Shown in pieces: positions 19,155 through 31,991 of a DNA stretch of 64,000 nt. The notes under the pieces are model-generated. The model was given only the letters and a program-made list of their open reading frames with translations, had not been told where the DNA came from and did no database searches. The position numbers and the translations under genes were made by a program. The stretch is from Mycobacterium asiaticum (GTDB lineage: Bacteria; Actinomycetota; Actinomycetes; Mycobacteriales; Mycobacteriaceae). How positions within the stretch are numbered: the stretch's first letter is position 1; every line of letters begins with the position of its first letter. The stretch is taken from positions 88,132 through 152,131 of the forward strand of contig NZ_LZMH01000055.1 in the NCBI RefSeq assembly GCF_001673635.1. The letters run 5' to 3'.

Positions 19155-20585
19155 TCAGTCCTGCGGGCCGTATTCGCGCAGCGCAGCGGCCAACGCCACT
19201 GGGACCCTGCCGCGCAGCCGGGTGCCGTCGGCCTGGTGGTCCTCCTGCTGGACGCGACCGTCGGAGTGCACGCGGGCGACCAGATCGCCGCGATCATAGG
19301 GAATGACCACATCCACCGCGGTGTCGGTGGGCACCGCGAGCTCCGCCATCCGCCGTCGCAGCGTGTCGATGCCCTCACCGGTACGCGCGGAGACGAAGAC
19401 GGCCCCGGGCAGTTCGTGGCGGAGCCTGGCCAGCATCAAGTCCCCGGCCGCGTCGACCTTGTTGACCACCAGCAACTCCGGCGGCGGGTCCGCCCCGTAT
19501 TCGGCAACCACCTCCGAGATCACCTCGCGCACGGCGCTGATCTGCGCGAGCGGATTGACGTCGGAACCGTCCACCACGTGCACCAGCAGGTCGGCATCGA
19601 CCACTTCCTCCAGCGTCGACCGGAACGCCTCGACCAGCTGAGTCGGCAGGTGCCGCACGAAGCCGACGGTGTCGGTAAGCACGTAGGGCCTGCTGTCGTC
19701 GAACACCGCCCGCCGGGTGGTGGGCTCCAGCGTCGCGAACAGTGCGTCCTGCACCAGCACACCCGCGCCGGTCAGCGCGTTGAGCACGCTGGACTTGCCC
19801 GCGTTGGTGTACCCGACAATCGCAATAGAGGGCATGTCGGCGTGCAGCCGGCGGCTGCGCTGGGTGTCGCGGACCTGCTTCATCGCCTTGATCTCGCGCC
19901 GCAGCTTGGCCATCCGCTCCCGGATGCGACGCCGGTCGGTCTCGATCTTGGTTTCACCGGGGCCGCGCAGACCCACGCCGCCGCCGCTCCCGCCGGCGCG
20001 ACCACCGGCCTGCCGCGACATCGACTCACCCCAGCCGCGCAGCCGCGGCAGCATGTATTCCATCTGCGCCAGCGATACCTGCGCCTTTCCTTCCCGGCTG
20101 GTGGCGTGCTGAGCGAAGATGTCCAGGATCAGCGCGGTGCGGTCGATCACCTTGACCTTGACCGCCTTTTCCAGCGCGGTGAGCTGGGCCGGAGACAGTT
20201 CGCCGTCACAGATGACGGTGTCGGCGCCGGTGGCCAGCACCACCTCGCGCAGTTCCTGCGCTTTCCCCGAGCCGATGTAGGTCGCGGGGTCGGGCTTGTC
20301 GCGGCGCTGGATCAGGCCCTCGAGGACCTGGGAGCCGGCCGTCTCGGCGAGCGCGGCCAACTCGGCCAGGCTGGCCTGGTTGTCGGCCGCGGTGCCCTCG
20401 GTCCACACACCGACCAGCACGACCCGTTCCAGCCGCAGCTGCCGGTATTCGACCTCGGACACGTCGGCGAGTTCGGTCGACAGCCCGGCGACGCGGCGTA
20501 GCGCCGAACGGTCTTCGAGCGCGAGCTCACCAAGGCTCGGGGCGGTTTCGGGGATGCCCGTCTCGGGCGAATCTGGATATGTCAT
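19155..20585 (-). CDS. hflX: Ribosome-associated GTPase HflX
   Basis: A 476-residue protein. The N-terminal nucleotide-binding HflX domain holds ERVVLVGVW and DPATYIGSGKAQEL; a Gly-rich linker precedes GPGETKIETDRRRIRER; the GTPase domain has G1 GYTNAGKSSVLNAL, G3 DTVGFVRHLP and G4 NKVD. HflX splits stalled ribosomes; its M. tuberculosis counterpart is Rv2725c. Start ATG 20585 was chosen where family similarity begins (TYPDSPETG); the longer frame upstream overlaps dapF. The next gene, dapF, ends 49 bp upstream in the same direction. Confidence 0.94.
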   Translation of the reverse strand: MTYPDSPETGIPETAPSLGELALEDRSALRRVAGLSTELADVSEVEYRQLRLERVVLVGVWTEGTAADNQASLAELAALAETAGSQVLEGLIQRRDKPDPATYIGSGKAQELREVVLATGADTVICDGELSPAQLTALEKAVKVKVIDRTALILDIFAQHATSREGKAQVSLAQMEYMLPRLRGWGESMSRQAGGRAGGSGGGVGLRGPGETKIETDRRRIRERMAKLRREIKAMKQVRDTQRSRRLHADMPSIAIVGYTNAGKSSVLNALTGAGVLVQDALFATLEPTTRRAVFDDSRPYVLTDTVGFVRHLPTQLVEAFRSTLEEVVDADLLVHVVDGSDVNPLAQISAVREVISEVVAEYGADPPPELLVVNKVDAAGDLMLARLRHELPGAVFVSARTGEGIDTLRRRMAELAVPTDTAVDVVIPYDRGDLVARVHSDGRVQQEDHQADGTRLRGRVPVALAAALREYGPQD

Positions 20586-20634
20586 AGCTGATTTCGATGG
20601 TGGCACGTCGAGCAGATCCGTGCACTCGAATAAA

Positions 20635-21504
20635 TCACGCCGGCGCGTCCCACCAGCGGTCGTCCAGCTCGCCGCGCGCCACCAGCACCGACGGTCCGCG
20701 CAGGAAGCTGGTCGCGTCGGTGACGGTGACGGTGACGTCCCCCCCGGGCACGCGCACGGTGAGGGTGCCGGTATCGGCGCCGGTGCTGGCCAGCGCCGCG
20801 ACGGTGGCCGCCACCGTTCCAGTGCCGCAGGAGCGGGTCTCGCCCACGCCGCGTTCGTGCACCCGCATGGTGACGGCACCATCGCGTGGGACGGTGAGGA
20901 CCTCGACGTTGACCCCCTCCGGGAATTGGGTGGCGTCGAACTCGACCGGGCCCCCGACGTCAAGGGCAGCCAGGTCCTCGATGCTCAGATGTGGGTCCGC
21001 GCAGGCCAGGTGCGGGTTGCCGACGTCGATGGCGATTCCGTCAAACCGCCGGCCCCCGACAACCGCCTGTCCGGCGCCCAGCCTGCTGGCCTTGCCCATG
21101 TCCACGGTGACGTCGGCCATCGTTTGATCACTGTGGTGCAGCGTGACCGGCCGCGGTCCGGCCAGCGACCCGACGACGAACTCGTCGCGCGACTCGCAGC
21201 CGCTGGCACGCAGGTAATGCGCGAACACCCGCACCCCGTTGCCGCACATCTGGGCGCGCGATCCGTCGGCGTTGCGGTAGTCCATGTACCAGTCGTCGCT
21301 ACTGACACCGTCGGGCAGTCGGTCGAGCACGCCGGCGTTGACGGCCACACCGGCGGTGGTGACCCGCAGGACGCCGTCGGCGCCGAGGCCCCGGCGCCGG
21401 TCACACAGCGCGACCACCCGGTCGGCCGTGAGGGCCAACCGGGCATCGAGGTCGGGCAACACGACGAAGTCGTTCTGGGTGCCGTGGCCCTTGGCGAATT
21501 GCAC
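20635..21504 (-). CDS. dapF: Diaminopimelate epimerase DapF
   Basis: A 289-residue enzyme, the same length as in M. tuberculosis, converting LL- to meso-diaminopimelate for lysine and peptidoglycan. The two catalytic cysteines are in [15 protein letters not shown] and [10 protein letters not shown]. The GTG start at 21504 gives the conserved N-terminus V/[14 protein letters not shown]. Two pseudo-symmetric halves are evident. It lies 4 bp downstream of miaA's stop, so the two are co-transcribed. Confidence 0.96.
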   Translation of the reverse strand: MQFAKGHGTQNDFVVLPDLDARLALTADRVVALCDRRRGLGADGVLRVTTAGVAVNAGVLDRLPDGVSSDDWYMDYRNADGSRAQMCGNGVRVFAHYLRASGCESRDEFVVGSLAGPRPVTLHHSDQTMADVTVDMGKASRLGAGQAVVGGRRFDGIAIDVGNPHLACADPHLSIEDLAALDVGGPVEFDATQFPEGVNVEVLTVPRDGAVTMRVHERGVGETRSCGTGTVAATVAALASTGADTGTLTVRVPGGDVTVTVTDATSFLRGPSVLVARGELDDRWWDAPA

Positions 21505-21508
21505 CCGA

Positions 21509-22435
21509 TCAGGATACGTGCCGCCAGGCCGCCACCGCGTCCTCGACGGCGCCGGCCGCCACCGCGTCCAGCCAGTGCACCCGGTGGTCACGGCGAAACC
21601 AGGACCGTTGGCGTCGGACATAGCGGCGGGTGCCGATGAAGGTCTGTTCGCGCGCCTCGCGCAGCAGGTCCGTCGTCCCGCCGGCATCGAGGGCGGCGAT
21701 CACCTGGGCATACCCGAGCGCCCGGGATGCGGTGACGCCGTCCCGCAGCCCCTGCTCGAGCAGCGCCCGAACCTCTCCGACCAGCCCGTCGGCGAACATC
21801 GTGTCGGTGCGCCGGGCCAATCGCTCGTCGAGACGCGTTGTCTCGCAATCCAATCCGACGATGACGGTGTCCCAGCGGGCGGTGCCGATGCGCGGCGCGG
21901 ACGCGGCGAACGGCTGCCCGGTGAGCTCGATGACCTCCAGCGCCCGCACGGTGCGCCTGCCGTCAGTGGGCAGAATGGTGGCCGCTGCTGCCGGGTCCCG
22001 CAGCGCCAGCTCCGCATGCAACCTGCCCACCCCGACGTCGGCGAGGCGGCGCTCCCAGCGGGCCCGCACGGTCGGGTCGGTGGCCGGGAACGACCAGTTG
22101 TCGAGCAGCGACTGGATGTAGAGCATCGACCCGCCGACGATCACCGGCGCCGCTCCCCGGGCCATGATGGCTTCGATGTCGGCCGCGGCCGCCTGCTGGT
22201 AGTGGGCGACGGTCGCGGTCTGCGTGACGTCGAGGACGTCGAGCTGGTGATGGGGGATGCCGCGGCGCTGGTCGGCGGGCAGTTTGGCGGTGCCAATGTC
22301 CATCCCGCGGTAGAGCTGCATGGCGTCGGCGTTGACGATTTCGACCGCGACCTCGCGGCGCACCGCCTCGGCGACGTCGAGGGCCAGTTGGGACTTGCCG
22401 GTACCCGTCGGACCGATGATCGCGAGCGGTCTCAC
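21509..22435 (-). CDS. miaA: tRNA dimethylallyltransferase MiaA
   Basis: A 308-residue enzyme that prenylates A37 of tRNAs reading UNN codons. P-loop GPTGTGKSQ at residues 8-16, the [15 protein letters not shown] segment, and ..[15 protein letters not shown] are diagnostic. The GTG at 22435 was chosen because it overlaps the upstream gene's stop by 4 bp (GTGA) and gives the N-terminus [11 protein letters not shown]; a TTG three codons earlier is possible. MiaB, which acts next on the same base, is encoded 4 kb away on the same strand. Confidence 0.95.
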   Translation of the reverse strand: MRPLAIIGPTGTGKSQLALDVAEAVRREVAVEIVNADAMQLYRGMDIGTAKLPADQRRGIPHHQLDVLDVTQTATVAHYQQAAAADIEAIMARGAAPVIVGGSMLYIQSLLDNWSFPATDPTVRARWERRLADVGVGRLHAELALRDPAAAATILPTDGRRTVRALEVIELTGQPFAASAPRIGTARWDTVIVGLDCETTRLDERLARRTDTMFADGLVGEVRALLEQGLRDGVTASRALGYAQVIAALDAGGTTDLLREAREQTFIGTRRYVRRQRSWFRRDHRVHWLDAVAAGAVEDAVAAWRHVS

Positions 22436-23115
22436 GGCTGCCAAACGCCGGTGAAGTAGCCCACGCCGTAGGGTGCGCCGCGGTAGAGCTCCTTGGCCGA
22501 GCGCGGGCCGGGTTCGCTCAGGCCGGCCAGCACCCCGAACGCCACCCGGCCCAGCACCCGCGGGGGCAACCGGACCAGTGTGTCGGTATCGCCGGTGGCC
22601 AGCGCGTCGTCGAGCAGCCGCTGGGCGTCGGCGCCGCTCGGGTCGTAGCCGCCGGGGGCCGCCGGTGTCAGCGTGTTGACGCCGTCGGCGACCACTAGGA
22701 CGCCGATCGGTTCGGGCCGCTCGTCGATCTCGCCACGCAACCGACGGCCCCGGTCCCGCGCGTCGGTCGGTTCGATTTCATCGGCGTAGACCCGGACCTG
22801 CACGCTGGCGTCGGGCCGGACCTGCCCGCGCACCCAGGCGGCGATCAGCGCGCACAGCGGCATTTCGACCTCAGCGCGGGACTGAGGTGCGAGCCGCACT
22901 GGCACGTCGACGCCGAATCCGGCGAAGCTGCCGGCGCTATCCGGCTTCAGTACGTTGTCCGCGCGGCCGACGCCGATCGCGATCCAGCGGTCCGGCAACA
23001 CGGCGGCCGCCGCGCCGACCGCCGCGGTCAGGTCGGACAGTTCACCGGCCGCGGCGCCGGATAGTTCGGGCACGAGCACCGGCGCGGAGGGAACGATGGC
23101 GATGGCGCTCAGCAC
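22432..23115 (-). CDS. Class III extradiol dioxygenase-like protein
   Basis: A 227-residue alanine-rich protein matching Rv2728c of M. tuberculosis. The N-terminal [15 protein letters not shown] and the later [20 protein letters not shown] resemble the LigB/MEMO-type class III extradiol dioxygenase fold. The usual metal-binding histidines are not evident, so activity is doubtful. It overlaps miaA by 4 bp and is probably coupled to its translation. Function unknown. Confidence 0.78.
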   Translation of the reverse strand: MLSAIAIVPSAPVLVPELSGAAAGELSDLTAAVGAAAAVLPDRWIAIGVGRADNVLKPDSAGSFAGFGVDVPVRLAPQSRAEVEMPLCALIAAWVRGQVRPDASVQVRVYADEIEPTDARDRGRRLRGEIDERPEPIGVLVVADGVNTLTPAAPGGYDPSGADAQRLLDDALATGDTDTLVRLPPRVLGRVAFGVLAGLSEPGPRSAKELYRGAPYGVGYFTGVWQP

Positions 23116-23141
23116 GCCACCAAACTAACGCCGCGGCCGCG

Positions 23142-24107
23142 TCAGGCGGAGGTGGAGCCCCAGGCCGGGCCTTCGGCGGCGGATACCGGGGCGGCGTCGG
23201 CGTCCTCCTCGGCCAGCTGGTCCGGACGGTCGCCACCGGATTCGGCCACGATGGTGGCAGCCTCGCCGCGGGCCAGTCCGACGGTCGCGATGATCACCAC
23301 GGCGACGGCGGCGATCAGCAGGATCCACTCGGGTCCGTCGCACACCAGCGTCTCGCCCAGCACCGTGATGCCCAGGATCGTGGCCACCGTCGGCTTGGCC
23401 ACCGTCATGGTCGGCAGTGACGCCGTCAGTGCGCCCGCACGGAACGCCGACTGTTGGAAGATCATCCCGCACAGCATCATGATCAGCCAGGGAATGAACT
23501 CCGGCGCCGTCACGGCGGCGCCCAGGCCCTGCAGGTGCAGCACGTCGACGACGCCCTTGGTGAGCACCGCGAACAACGCCAGCGAGGAGCCTGCGGTCAG
23601 CGCGAGCAGGACGGCGGCCGCGGGGCGCCCGTGCAGCACCTTGGCCGCGATCACGCACGACACCAGCAGCGGGCCCATCACCGCGGCCACGATGATCCAG
23701 GTGCTTAGCGGCGCCCGGTCGTGACCGGCCGTCGGGTCACCGACGATGATGACCACGGCCAGGGAGGCCGCCAGCGTGAGGGCCCACAGCCACTCCGAGC
23801 GGGTGGTCTTGTGATGGGTCAGACGCGAATAGATGGGCAACGCGAACAACAACGCCGTCACTTGCAGCGCGGTCACCAACATGACGGACGCCCAGACCAG
23901 CGCCACCGCCTGCAGGCTGTAGTTGAGGATCGCGCACAGGCCGCCCAGCCACCACCGGGTGTCCCGCAGGGACATACCGAACAGCTTGAGGTGGCCGACA
24001 TGCTGGTCGGTGATCTCGTGTGCCGAGCGCTGCCGGATCACATCGCCGGTCGCCGACGCGAGCGCCGCAAACAGCGCGATTATTCCGGCGATACCAACCA
24101 TCGACAT
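23142..24107 (-). CDS. DMT-superfamily (EamA-like) permease
   Basis: A 321-residue membrane protein with about nine or ten hydrophobic segments (e.g. IAGIIALFAALASATGDVI, LTLAASLAVVIIVGD, WILLIAAVAVVIIATVGLA) and an acidic C-terminal tail. The two-fold arrangement fits the drug/metabolite transporter superfamily, and the position is that of Rv2729c. The substrate is unknown. It is divergent from the DUF349 gene over a 460-bp gap. Confidence 0.85.
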   Translation of the reverse strand: MSMVGIAGIIALFAALASATGDVIRQRSAHEITDQHVGHLKLFGMSLRDTRWWLGGLCAILNYSLQAVALVWASVMLVTALQVTALLFALPIYSRLTHHKTTRSEWLWALTLAASLAVVIIVGDPTAGHDRAPLSTWIIVAAVMGPLLVSCVIAAKVLHGRPAAAVLLALTAGSSLALFAVLTKGVVDVLHLQGLGAAVTAPEFIPWLIMMLCGMIFQQSAFRAGALTASLPTMTVAKPTVATILGITVLGETLVCDGPEWILLIAAVAVVIIATVGLARGEAATIVAESGGDRPDQLAEEDADAAPVSAAEGPAWGSTSA

Positions 24108-24581
24108 GGGCGACCCTCAATTCCCGACTTCGCTACCAGCATTCCCCCGGCCGTTCGCTGGTAGTTCAACGAATACTCTATGGCTCTATATAGGCTCTGG
24201 ACAGTGATTTAGCCTCTCGTCGCATCCCTACACTCGCCCATCGACCTAAGCGGCGCCCAGAGCCAGCTATGTGGCACCTGTGAAATCCGGTTCGATGTGG
24301 CGGCCCAGGCCACCGACGTCCTTTGGTAACGGTACCCGCGCTCGCGGGGTCGCTATCGTGCGCAACCCAACGGGAATGGTTTCGTTACCGCGTTTCGAAG
24401 GCATCGGCGAAAGGTGGCAGCGGAGGACTGCACGAACTGCTTCAATATCTGTGGAACCGGTCGGGGACCTGACTACGGGCTCAGGCAACACCAGAATTAC
24501 CGACCGGACAGGTGCCGCTTCGCGCGGCAGCTGCGCGGGAAGTGGACCGCGCGACCGGCTAAAGGGTAGGTGACGAGCACG
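24108..24581. other. Long intergenic region between the DMT permease and DUF349 genes
   Basis: About 470 bp between two divergent genes. M. tuberculosis annotates a small hypothetical gene (Rv2730) here. A 100-codon frame exists at 24271-24573 (+) but lacks recognisable similarity, a good ribosome-binding site and clear codon bias, so I do not call it. I see no tRNA or known riboswitch. The AT-richer stretch at about 24165-24200 (TCTATATAGGCTC) could be a promoter for either side. Confidence 0.4.
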
Positions 24582-25937
24582 ATGACGGGTGGCGACGACT
24601 TCGCAGGTCCGACGGCTGAACCAGTGTCGAGACCGGTTCCCGGGCCGCGACCGGGACCACGACCCGGTCCCCGGCCGACGCCGCGGCCCGGCGCTTCGGT
24701 GACTCACCCAGTGCCCGGTCCCCCGCGCAACGATCCGCACCGCTTCGGCCGGGTCGACGACGACGGCACCGTGTGGCTGATCAGCTCGTCCGGCGAGCGC
24801 GTCATCGGGTCTTGGCAGGCCGGTGACCCCGAAGCCGCATTCGCGCACTTCGGCCGGCGCTTCGAGGACCTGAGCACCGAGGTCGCCCTGATGGAGGAGC
24901 GGCTGGTGTCGGGGACCGGGGATCCCCGCAAGATCCGGGCGAACGCCGCCGCGCTGGCCGAGACGCTGCCCACGGCGGCGGTGCTGGGCGATGTCGACGC
25001 GATCGGCAACCGGCTCGCCGACATCCAGGCGCGCATCGACGTCTACGTCGTCGCGAACCGCTCCCGCCGCGAAGAGCACCGGGCCGCGCAGACCGCCCGG
25101 AAGGAAGCGCTGGCCGTCGAGGCCGAGGACCTGGCCGCGAACTCGACGCAATGGAAGATCGCCGGCGACCGGCTGCGGGCGATCCTCGACGAGTGGAAGA
25201 CGATCACCGGGCTGGACCGCAAGGTCGACGACGCGTTGTGGAAGCGCTATTCGGCGGCGCGGGAGACCTTCAACCGGCGCCGCGGGTCGCATTTCGCCGA
25301 ATTGGACCGGGAGCGGTCGGGAGTTCGCCAGGCCAAGGAACGGCTGTGTGAGCGGGCCGAGGCGCTGTCCGACTCGACGGACTGGGCCGCCACCAGCGCG
25401 GAATTCCGCCGGCTGCTCACCGAATGGAAGGCGGCCGGACGCGCCAGCAAGGACGTCGACGACGCGTTGTGGCGCCGCTTCAAGGCCGCGCAGGACTTGT
25501 TCTTCACAGCCCGCAACGCCGCCACCGCGGAGATGGACGCCGAGCTGCGCGCCAACGCGGCGGCCAAGGAGGCGTTGCTGTCCGAGGCGGAGAAGCTGGA
25601 CACCAGCAATCACGACGCCGCCCGGGCGGCGCTGCGTGCGATCGCCGACCGGTGGGATGCCATCGGCAAGGTGCCGCGGGAGCGGTCCGCCGACCTGGAG
25701 CGGCGACTGCGTGCGGTCGAGAAGAGGGTGCACGACGCCGGCGAGTCGGACTGGGCGGATCCGCAGGCGCAGGCCCGCGCCGAGCAGTTCCGCGCCCGCG
25801 CCGAGCAGTTCGAACAGCAGGCCGCGAAGGCCGCCGCGGCCGGCAAGACCAAGGAAGCCGACGAAGCCAGGGCCAACGCCGAGCAGTGGCGTCAGTGGGC
25901 CGACGCCGCCGCTCAGGCTTTGACCCGCCGCTCCTAG
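24582..25937 (+). CDS. DUF349 domain protein
   Basis: About 451 residues, alanine/arginine rich, corresponding to Rv2731. A Pro/Arg-rich N-terminus is followed by [22 protein letters not shown], then at least three DUF349 repeats of ~75 residues, each with WK(T/A)xG...DDALW(K/R)R...F (around [18 protein letters not shown] and [20 protein letters not shown]). The C-terminal part is a long coiled coil. Start ATG 24582; GTG 24570 in the same frame is an alternative. Function unknown; likely cytoplasmic. Its stop shares CTAG with the stop of the next gene on the other strand. Confidence 0.85.
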   Translation: MTGGDDFAGPTAEPVSRPVPGPRPGPRPGPRPTPRPGASVTHPVPGPPRNDPHRFGRVDDDGTVWLISSSGERVIGSWQAGDPEAAFAHFGRRFEDLSTEVALMEERLVSGTGDPRKIRANAAALAETLPTAAVLGDVDAIGNRLADIQARIDVYVVANRSRREEHRAAQTARKEALAVEAEDLAANSTQWKIAGDRLRAILDEWKTITGLDRKVDDALWKRYSAARETFNRRRGSHFAELDRERSGVRQAKERLCERAEALSDSTDWAATSAEFRRLLTEWKAAGRASKDVDDALWRRFKAAQDLFFTARNAATAEMDAELRANAAAKEALLSEAEKLDTSNHDAARAALRAIADRWDAIGKVPRERSADLERRLRAVEKRVHDAGESDWADPQAQARAEQFRARAEQFEQQAAKAAAAGKTKEADEARANAEQWRQWADAAAQALTRRS

Positions 25938-26554
25938 CGGACGGGTGGCGTTTCGCCGCCGCCCGGCTCGTCGGGTGTGTCGTCGGGCAGGTTGTCCAGC
26001 AGGGTCCTGGCCTGGTCCCGGGCGACGACGCGACGGCGCTCCTCCTCAGCGGCGAGCTGCACGATGGTGCGCTGCCACACCACCCGCGCCCAGTGGAACG
26101 TCAGCAGGATGACGGTGATCCAGGTGACGATCAGGCCGACACCCGGCCCGGGATGCCCCGCCGGCGCCGTCTGACGCGACCACACCGCCAGCATCCCGGT
26201 GCCGCTGGCCAACATGCAGCCGGCCAACGCCACCCAGGCCACCGCCCAGCGCCGGGTCAGTAGCGCCAGGATCGAGAAGCCGACGCCGAACACCAGCGTC
26301 AGCCAGGCGAAGACCCGCGACGGCAGCGCCACCCCGGCCGCGTCGGCGCCCTGGCCGGCGAACAGCACGTCCCACCCCCGCACGCTGCCGGTGTGCGGCA
26401 GGATGAACGCACCGAGCAGCACGAATACCAGCACCGCGACCACCAGTGCCCGGGCGCCGGGCTCGATCTCACGCGCGACGCGGCGTTCGGCCGCCTCGAT
26501 CTCTGACCGGTAGGCGTCGAAATCCCCCACGTCTACTTCTCCAATCCCACCCAT
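25934..26554 (-). CDS. Conserved membrane protein (Rv2732c-like)
   Basis: A 206-residue protein with four transmembrane segments: [55 protein letters not shown] and [19 protein letters not shown], and an acidic C-terminus. Its ATG directly follows the miaB stop (TAG-ATG), so translation is likely coupled to miaB. The function is not established to my knowledge. Convergent with the DUF349 gene (4-bp overlap). Confidence 0.83.
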   Translation of the reverse strand: MGGIGEVDVGDFDAYRSEIEAAERRVAREIEPGARALVVAVLVFVLLGAFILPHTGSVRGWDVLFAGQGADAAGVALPSRVFAWLTLVFGVGFSILALLTRRWAVAWVALAGCMLASGTGMLAVWSRQTAPAGHPGPGVGLIVTWITVILLTFHWARVVWQRTIVQLAAEEERRRVVARDQARTLLDNLPDDTPDEPGGGETPPVR

Positions 26555-28099
26555 CTATTGCGCTGCTCCGGTCGATGCGCCGCATCCGGCCGGCTCGGCC
26601 GGTGCAGCGGGCCGCCCGACGCCCGGCATGCCGAGGCCGACACCGCTCAGGCGCCGGCCCGCCGCGTGGGCGTCCCCGGCGCGGGTGCGGCGATGGCCGA
26701 TGATGCCCGCGTCGGCGATCAGGTGGTGCGGCGCGGCCTCGGTGATCTGGGCGGTGACGATGTCGCCGGGACGTATTTCCTGGTCACCGGCGGTGAAGTG
26801 GACCAACCGGCCGTCGCGGGCCCGCCCGGTCATCCGCGCGGTGCGGGTGTCCTTGCGGCCTTCCCCGCTGGCGACGAGCAGTTCGACGGTCTGACCGAGG
26901 AGCGCGCGGTTGTGCTCGAGCGAGATCCGCTCCTGCAGCTCGATCAGTCGCTCGTAGCGTTCCTGGACGACGGCCTTGGGCAGCTGGTCAGGGAGGTCGG
27001 CGGCGGGGGTGCCGGGACGCTGGGAGTACTGGAAGGTGAACGCGGCCGCAAAGCGTGCCTGCTCAACCACGTCGAGGGTGGCCGCGAAGTCCTCCTCGGT
27101 CTCGCCAGGGAAGCCCACGATCAGGTCGGTGGTGATCGCGGCGTGTGGCATGGCCGCCCGGACCCGTTCGATGATGCCCAGGTAGCGCTCGGCACGGTAG
27201 GAGCGGCGCATCGCCCGCAGAATCCGGTCGGACCCGGACTGCAGCGGCATGTGCAGTGCGGGGCAGACGTTGGGTGTCTCGGCCATCGCCTCGATGACGT
27301 CGTCGGTGAATTCGGCCGGGTGCGGCGAGGTGAAACGGACTCGCTCCAGCCCTTCGATGCCGCCGCAGGCGCGCAGCAACTCGGCGAAGGCGCCGCGGTG
27401 GCGCGGTATCGCCGGGTCCGCGAAGGAGACGCCGTAGGCGTTGACGTTCTGGCCCAGCAGGGTTATCTCCAGCACGCCGGATTCCACCAGCGACCGCACC
27501 TCGGCCAGCACGTCGTCCGGGCTGCGGTCCACTTCCTTGCCCCGCAGCGACGGGACGATGCAGAACGTGCAACTGTTGTTACAGCCCACGGAGATGGAAA
27601 CCCAAGCCGCATAAGCGGATTCGCGTGCGCTGGGCAGCGACGAGGGGAACTCCTGCAGCGCCTCGGCGATCTCGACCTGTGCCTCGTTGTTGTGCCGGGC
27701 GCGTTCGAGCAACGTGGGCAGCGACCCGATGTTGTGGGTGCCGAACACCACGTCGACCCAAGGCGCCTTGCGCAGCACGGTGTCGCGGTCCTTCTGCGCC
27801 AGGCAGCCGCCGACCGCGATCTGCATGTCGGGATTGCTGCGTTTGCGCGGCGCCAGGTGGCTGAGGTTGCCGTACAGCTTGTTGTCGGCGTTCTCCCGCA
27901 CGGCACAGGTGTTGAAGACGACGATGTCAGCGTCGGCTCCGTCGCTGGCGCGCTGGTAGCCAGCAGCTTCGAGCAGCCCGGCCAGCCGTTCTGAGTCGTG
28001 CACGTTCATCTGGCAGCCGTAGGTGCGGACTTGATAGGTACGCGCCGAGATCGCGGTCGGGGAATCCCCCGGTACGTCTCGTGCCACCGTCGAAGTCAC
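26555..28099 (-). CDS. miaB: tRNA-2-methylthio-N6-dimethylallyladenosine synthase MiaB
   Basis: A 514-residue radical-SAM methylthiotransferase. The N-terminal UPF0004 domain has [12 protein letters not shown], then cysteines in [12 protein letters not shown] and VGGCLAQKD. The radical-SAM cluster motif is [13 protein letters not shown]-like domain follows ([21 protein letters not shown]). GTG 28099 was taken as the start since it begins the family N-terminus; the longer frame upstream is GC-rich repeat. It thiomethylates the i6A37 made by MiaA. The membrane protein gene abuts downstream. Confidence 0.94.
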   Translation of the reverse strand: MTSTVARDVPGDSPTAISARTYQVRTYGCQMNVHDSERLAGLLEAAGYQRASDGADADIVVFNTCAVRENADNKLYGNLSHLAPRKRSNPDMQIAVGGCLAQKDRDTVLRKAPWVDVVFGTHNIGSLPTLLERARHNNEAQVEIAEALQEFPSSLPSARESAYAAWVSISVGCNNSCTFCIVPSLRGKEVDRSPDDVLAEVRSLVESGVLEITLLGQNVNAYGVSFADPAIPRHRGAFAELLRACGGIEGLERVRFTSPHPAEFTDDVIEAMAETPNVCPALHMPLQSGSDRILRAMRRSYRAERYLGIIERVRAAMPHAAITTDLIVGFPGETEEDFAATLDVVEQARFAAAFTFQYSQRPGTPAADLPDQLPKAVVQERYERLIELQERISLEHNRALLGQTVELLVASGEGRKDTRTARMTGRARDGRLVHFTAGDQEIRPGDIVTAQITEAAPHHLIADAGIIGHRRTRAGDAHAAGRRLSGVGLGMPGVGRPAAPAEPAGCGASTGAAQ

Positions 28100-28152
28100 C
28101 CGGACATGGTACGGCGAGCCGGGCCTGGCCGATGAACCCGCAGGCCCTGGGG

Positions 28153-28228
28153 GATCGCGAGCGCGGCGAAGCCGGGCGACGGACCGCCCTGTCAAGCCGC
28201 CCGGCGATCGGGAGCGCGGCGAAGCCGG
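28153..28228. repeat. Pair of 23-bp GC-rich direct repeats between miaB and the GGDEF gene
   Basis: GATCGCGAGCGCGGCGAAGCC at 28153 and GATCGGGAGCGCGGCGAAGCC at 28206 (23-bp copies including the following GG, one mismatch), 53 bp apart, each within a GC-rich context. GCGAGCGCGGCGAAGCC-like words are frequent in mycobacterial intergenic DNA. Confidence 0.7.
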
Positions 28229-28232
28229 CGGG

Positions 28233-29195
28233 TTAAGCGGCTCCAGTGGCGCGCTTGACGTCGTACATTTTCCTGTCGGCGGCCCGAAGCGGGTCGGGCT
28301 CCCCCGCGGCGATCCCAGCGCTGAAGCCGACCTGCCCGCCTACCTCGGTCCAGCGCTGACGCAACCGGGTCACGACCTGCTCCGCGGCGCTGTGATCGGC
28401 GCCGACCAGCATCAGCAGGAACTCGTCACCTCCGATCCTGAAGACGACGTCGTCCTGTCGCACCGACCAGCGCAGCGCGTCGGCGAAGGTGACGAGGAGT
28501 TCGTCACCGGCAGCGTGCCCGTGTGTGTCGTTGTAGTGCTTGAAGTTGTCGAGGTCGATCAGCACGATCGCCGCCTCGCCCGTGTGCAACGACAGCTGGT
28601 GGCCGAGCGTGCTGCGGTCGAGCAGCTGGGTGAGGGCATCGGTCTGTGCCATCTGATGCGCCAGCTCCGTCTGCCGCGCCAGCTGGGCGATCAGCCAGGC
28701 CGGGACCTCGGCCACGATCACCCACATGAGTGCGGCGGTCAACACGGTCGGCGGCACCCCGCCGGGATGGGGGCCGGCGCCCACGATGAACGCGACGACA
28801 CCGAGCGGCGCGACGGCCAGCGAGCGCCAGCGCGGACACGTCAGCCCGATGTAGACGAACGTGATCGTGATCGTGCCCGGCAGTTGCCGAGTGGCGCCCG
28901 ATTCGACGGACCCGACCAGGATCGTGAGGACGAGCGAGGCGATCGGCCAGCCCAAGAGCAGGACACGCTTGCTCTGCCAGCCGATCGTCCGGCCGACCAC
29001 CGCGACAGCGCCGGCCAAAAGCGTTGCCCCGCCGAGAATCCAGTACAACCGGGGGTCGACGCCGCCGCCGGCGACGGATGCGGCGTGCGCGCCGGCGGTG
29101 CCGTAGAGCACGACCAGGATGAGCAACCCGATCAGTCCGATCGCATGCCAACGACCTGTCGACGGCTGAGGATCGATGGGCCGGGCCACGAGCAC
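28233..29195 (-). CDS. Membrane-bound diguanylate cyclase (GGDEF protein)
   Basis: A 320-residue protein. Residues about 18-170 carry five or six transmembrane helices; a linker (about 172-185) leads to a GGDEF domain (about 186-320). The catalytic GGDEF is intact at 255-259, the metal/substrate Asp lies in VLIDLDNFK, and an RxxD inhibitory site (Arg246-Asp249) sits exactly 5 residues before GGDEF. It should make c-di-GMP from GTP with product inhibition. GTG start at 29195. It lies 9 bp downstream of recX on the same strand; I know of no GGDEF gene here in M. tuberculosis. Confidence 0.9.
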   Translation of the reverse strand: MLVARPIDPQPSTGRWHAIGLIGLLILVVLYGTAGAHAASVAGGGVDPRLYWILGGATLLAGAVAVVGRTIGWQSKRVLLLGWPIASLVLTILVGSVESGATRQLPGTITITFVYIGLTCPRWRSLAVAPLGVVAFIVGAGPHPGGVPPTVLTAALMWVIVAEVPAWLIAQLARQTELAHQMAQTDALTQLLDRSTLGHQLSLHTGEAAIVLIDLDNFKHYNDTHGHAAGDELLVTFADALRWSVRQDDVVFRIGGDEFLLMLVGADHSAAEQVVTRLRQRWTEVGGQVGFSAGIAAGEPDPLRAADRKMYDVKRATGAA

Positions 29196-29694
29196 AGGAT
29201 AAAACTAGACCCGCCTGCGCTCCCGCTCTGCGGCCAACTCGGCGAAGACCACCTCGCATGCCACGTTCTGGCTGTAGCCGCGGCGGGCCAGCATCCCGAT
29301 CAACCGCCGACTCACCTTGGTGTCGTCGTCGCCCAGCACCTCCCGCCGCAACTTGGCCCGCACCAGCTGCTCGGCCCGCGCCCGCTCGGCGCCGCCGTCG
29401 ATGTCGGCGAGCACCGCGGTGATCACCTCGTCGTCCACACCCTTGGTGTGCAACTCGGCGGCCAGTGCGCGCCTGCTCTTTCCGTTGTTCGCCCGCCGGG
29501 ACTGCACCCACTGCTCGGCGAAGTCGGTGTCGTCGACCAGCCCCACGGCGGCCAGCCGGTCGAGCACCCGGTTGCTGACGTCGTCGGGGTAGCCCCGCTT
29601 GGCCAGCTGCCCGGCCAACTCGGCCCTGGTGCGCGCTCGCGCGGTGAGCAGGCGCAGGCATAGCGCCCGCGCCTGCTCGTCGCGACGCTTGGAC

Positions 29695-31827
<2,133 letters not shown>

Positions 31828-31880
31828 GATGCCTCTCCTGTAGTCGGTGTTCGGTGACCGGTGTTGGTCGGTTGGCCGTG

Positions 31881-31903
31881 ACACTAGGCGCGGGGTCTGA
31901 CAA
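31881..31903 (-). promoter_or_regulatory. LexA-independent (RecA-NDp, PafBC-type) promoter of recA
   Basis: On the minus strand TTGTCAGAC, 8 bases, then TAGTGT, matching the mycobacterial RecA-NDp element (TTGTCRGTG-N8-TAnnnT) with differences only in the last bases of the first block. The -10 is 54 bases before the recA start. In M. tuberculosis this promoter serves most of the DNA-damage regulon. Confidence 0.82.
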
Positions 31904-31933
31904 GGCGAGGTCGCCGAATGATCACCACATTAG

Positions 31934-31949
31934 CCGAACACTTGTTCGA
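31934..31949. promoter_or_regulatory. LexA (SOS) box between recA and the FhuF-like gene
   Basis: CCGAAC-ACTT-GTTCGA, one mismatch to the SOS consensus, placed upstream of the LexA-independent recA promoter and 43 bases before the divergent FhuF-like start. It could control both genes. Confidence 0.82.
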
Positions 31950-31991
31950 CTCAAGTTCGACACGCCGCGTATGGCAACATGTCCGGGCAAT

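Noticed and set aside
24271..24573. 100-codon frame in the 460-bp intergenic region
   Set aside because: No good ribosome-binding site, no family similarity that I recognise, and codon use not distinct; left as intergenic.
24267..25733. Long minus-strand open frame opposite the DUF349 gene
   Set aside because: Shadow of a GC-rich coding region; the plus-strand product has a recognisable DUF349 repeat pattern.
31860..31990. Possible IdeR iron box before the FhuF-like gene
   Set aside because: No match to the TTAGGTTAGGCTAACCTAA-type palindrome; only the SOS box and damage promoter fit.
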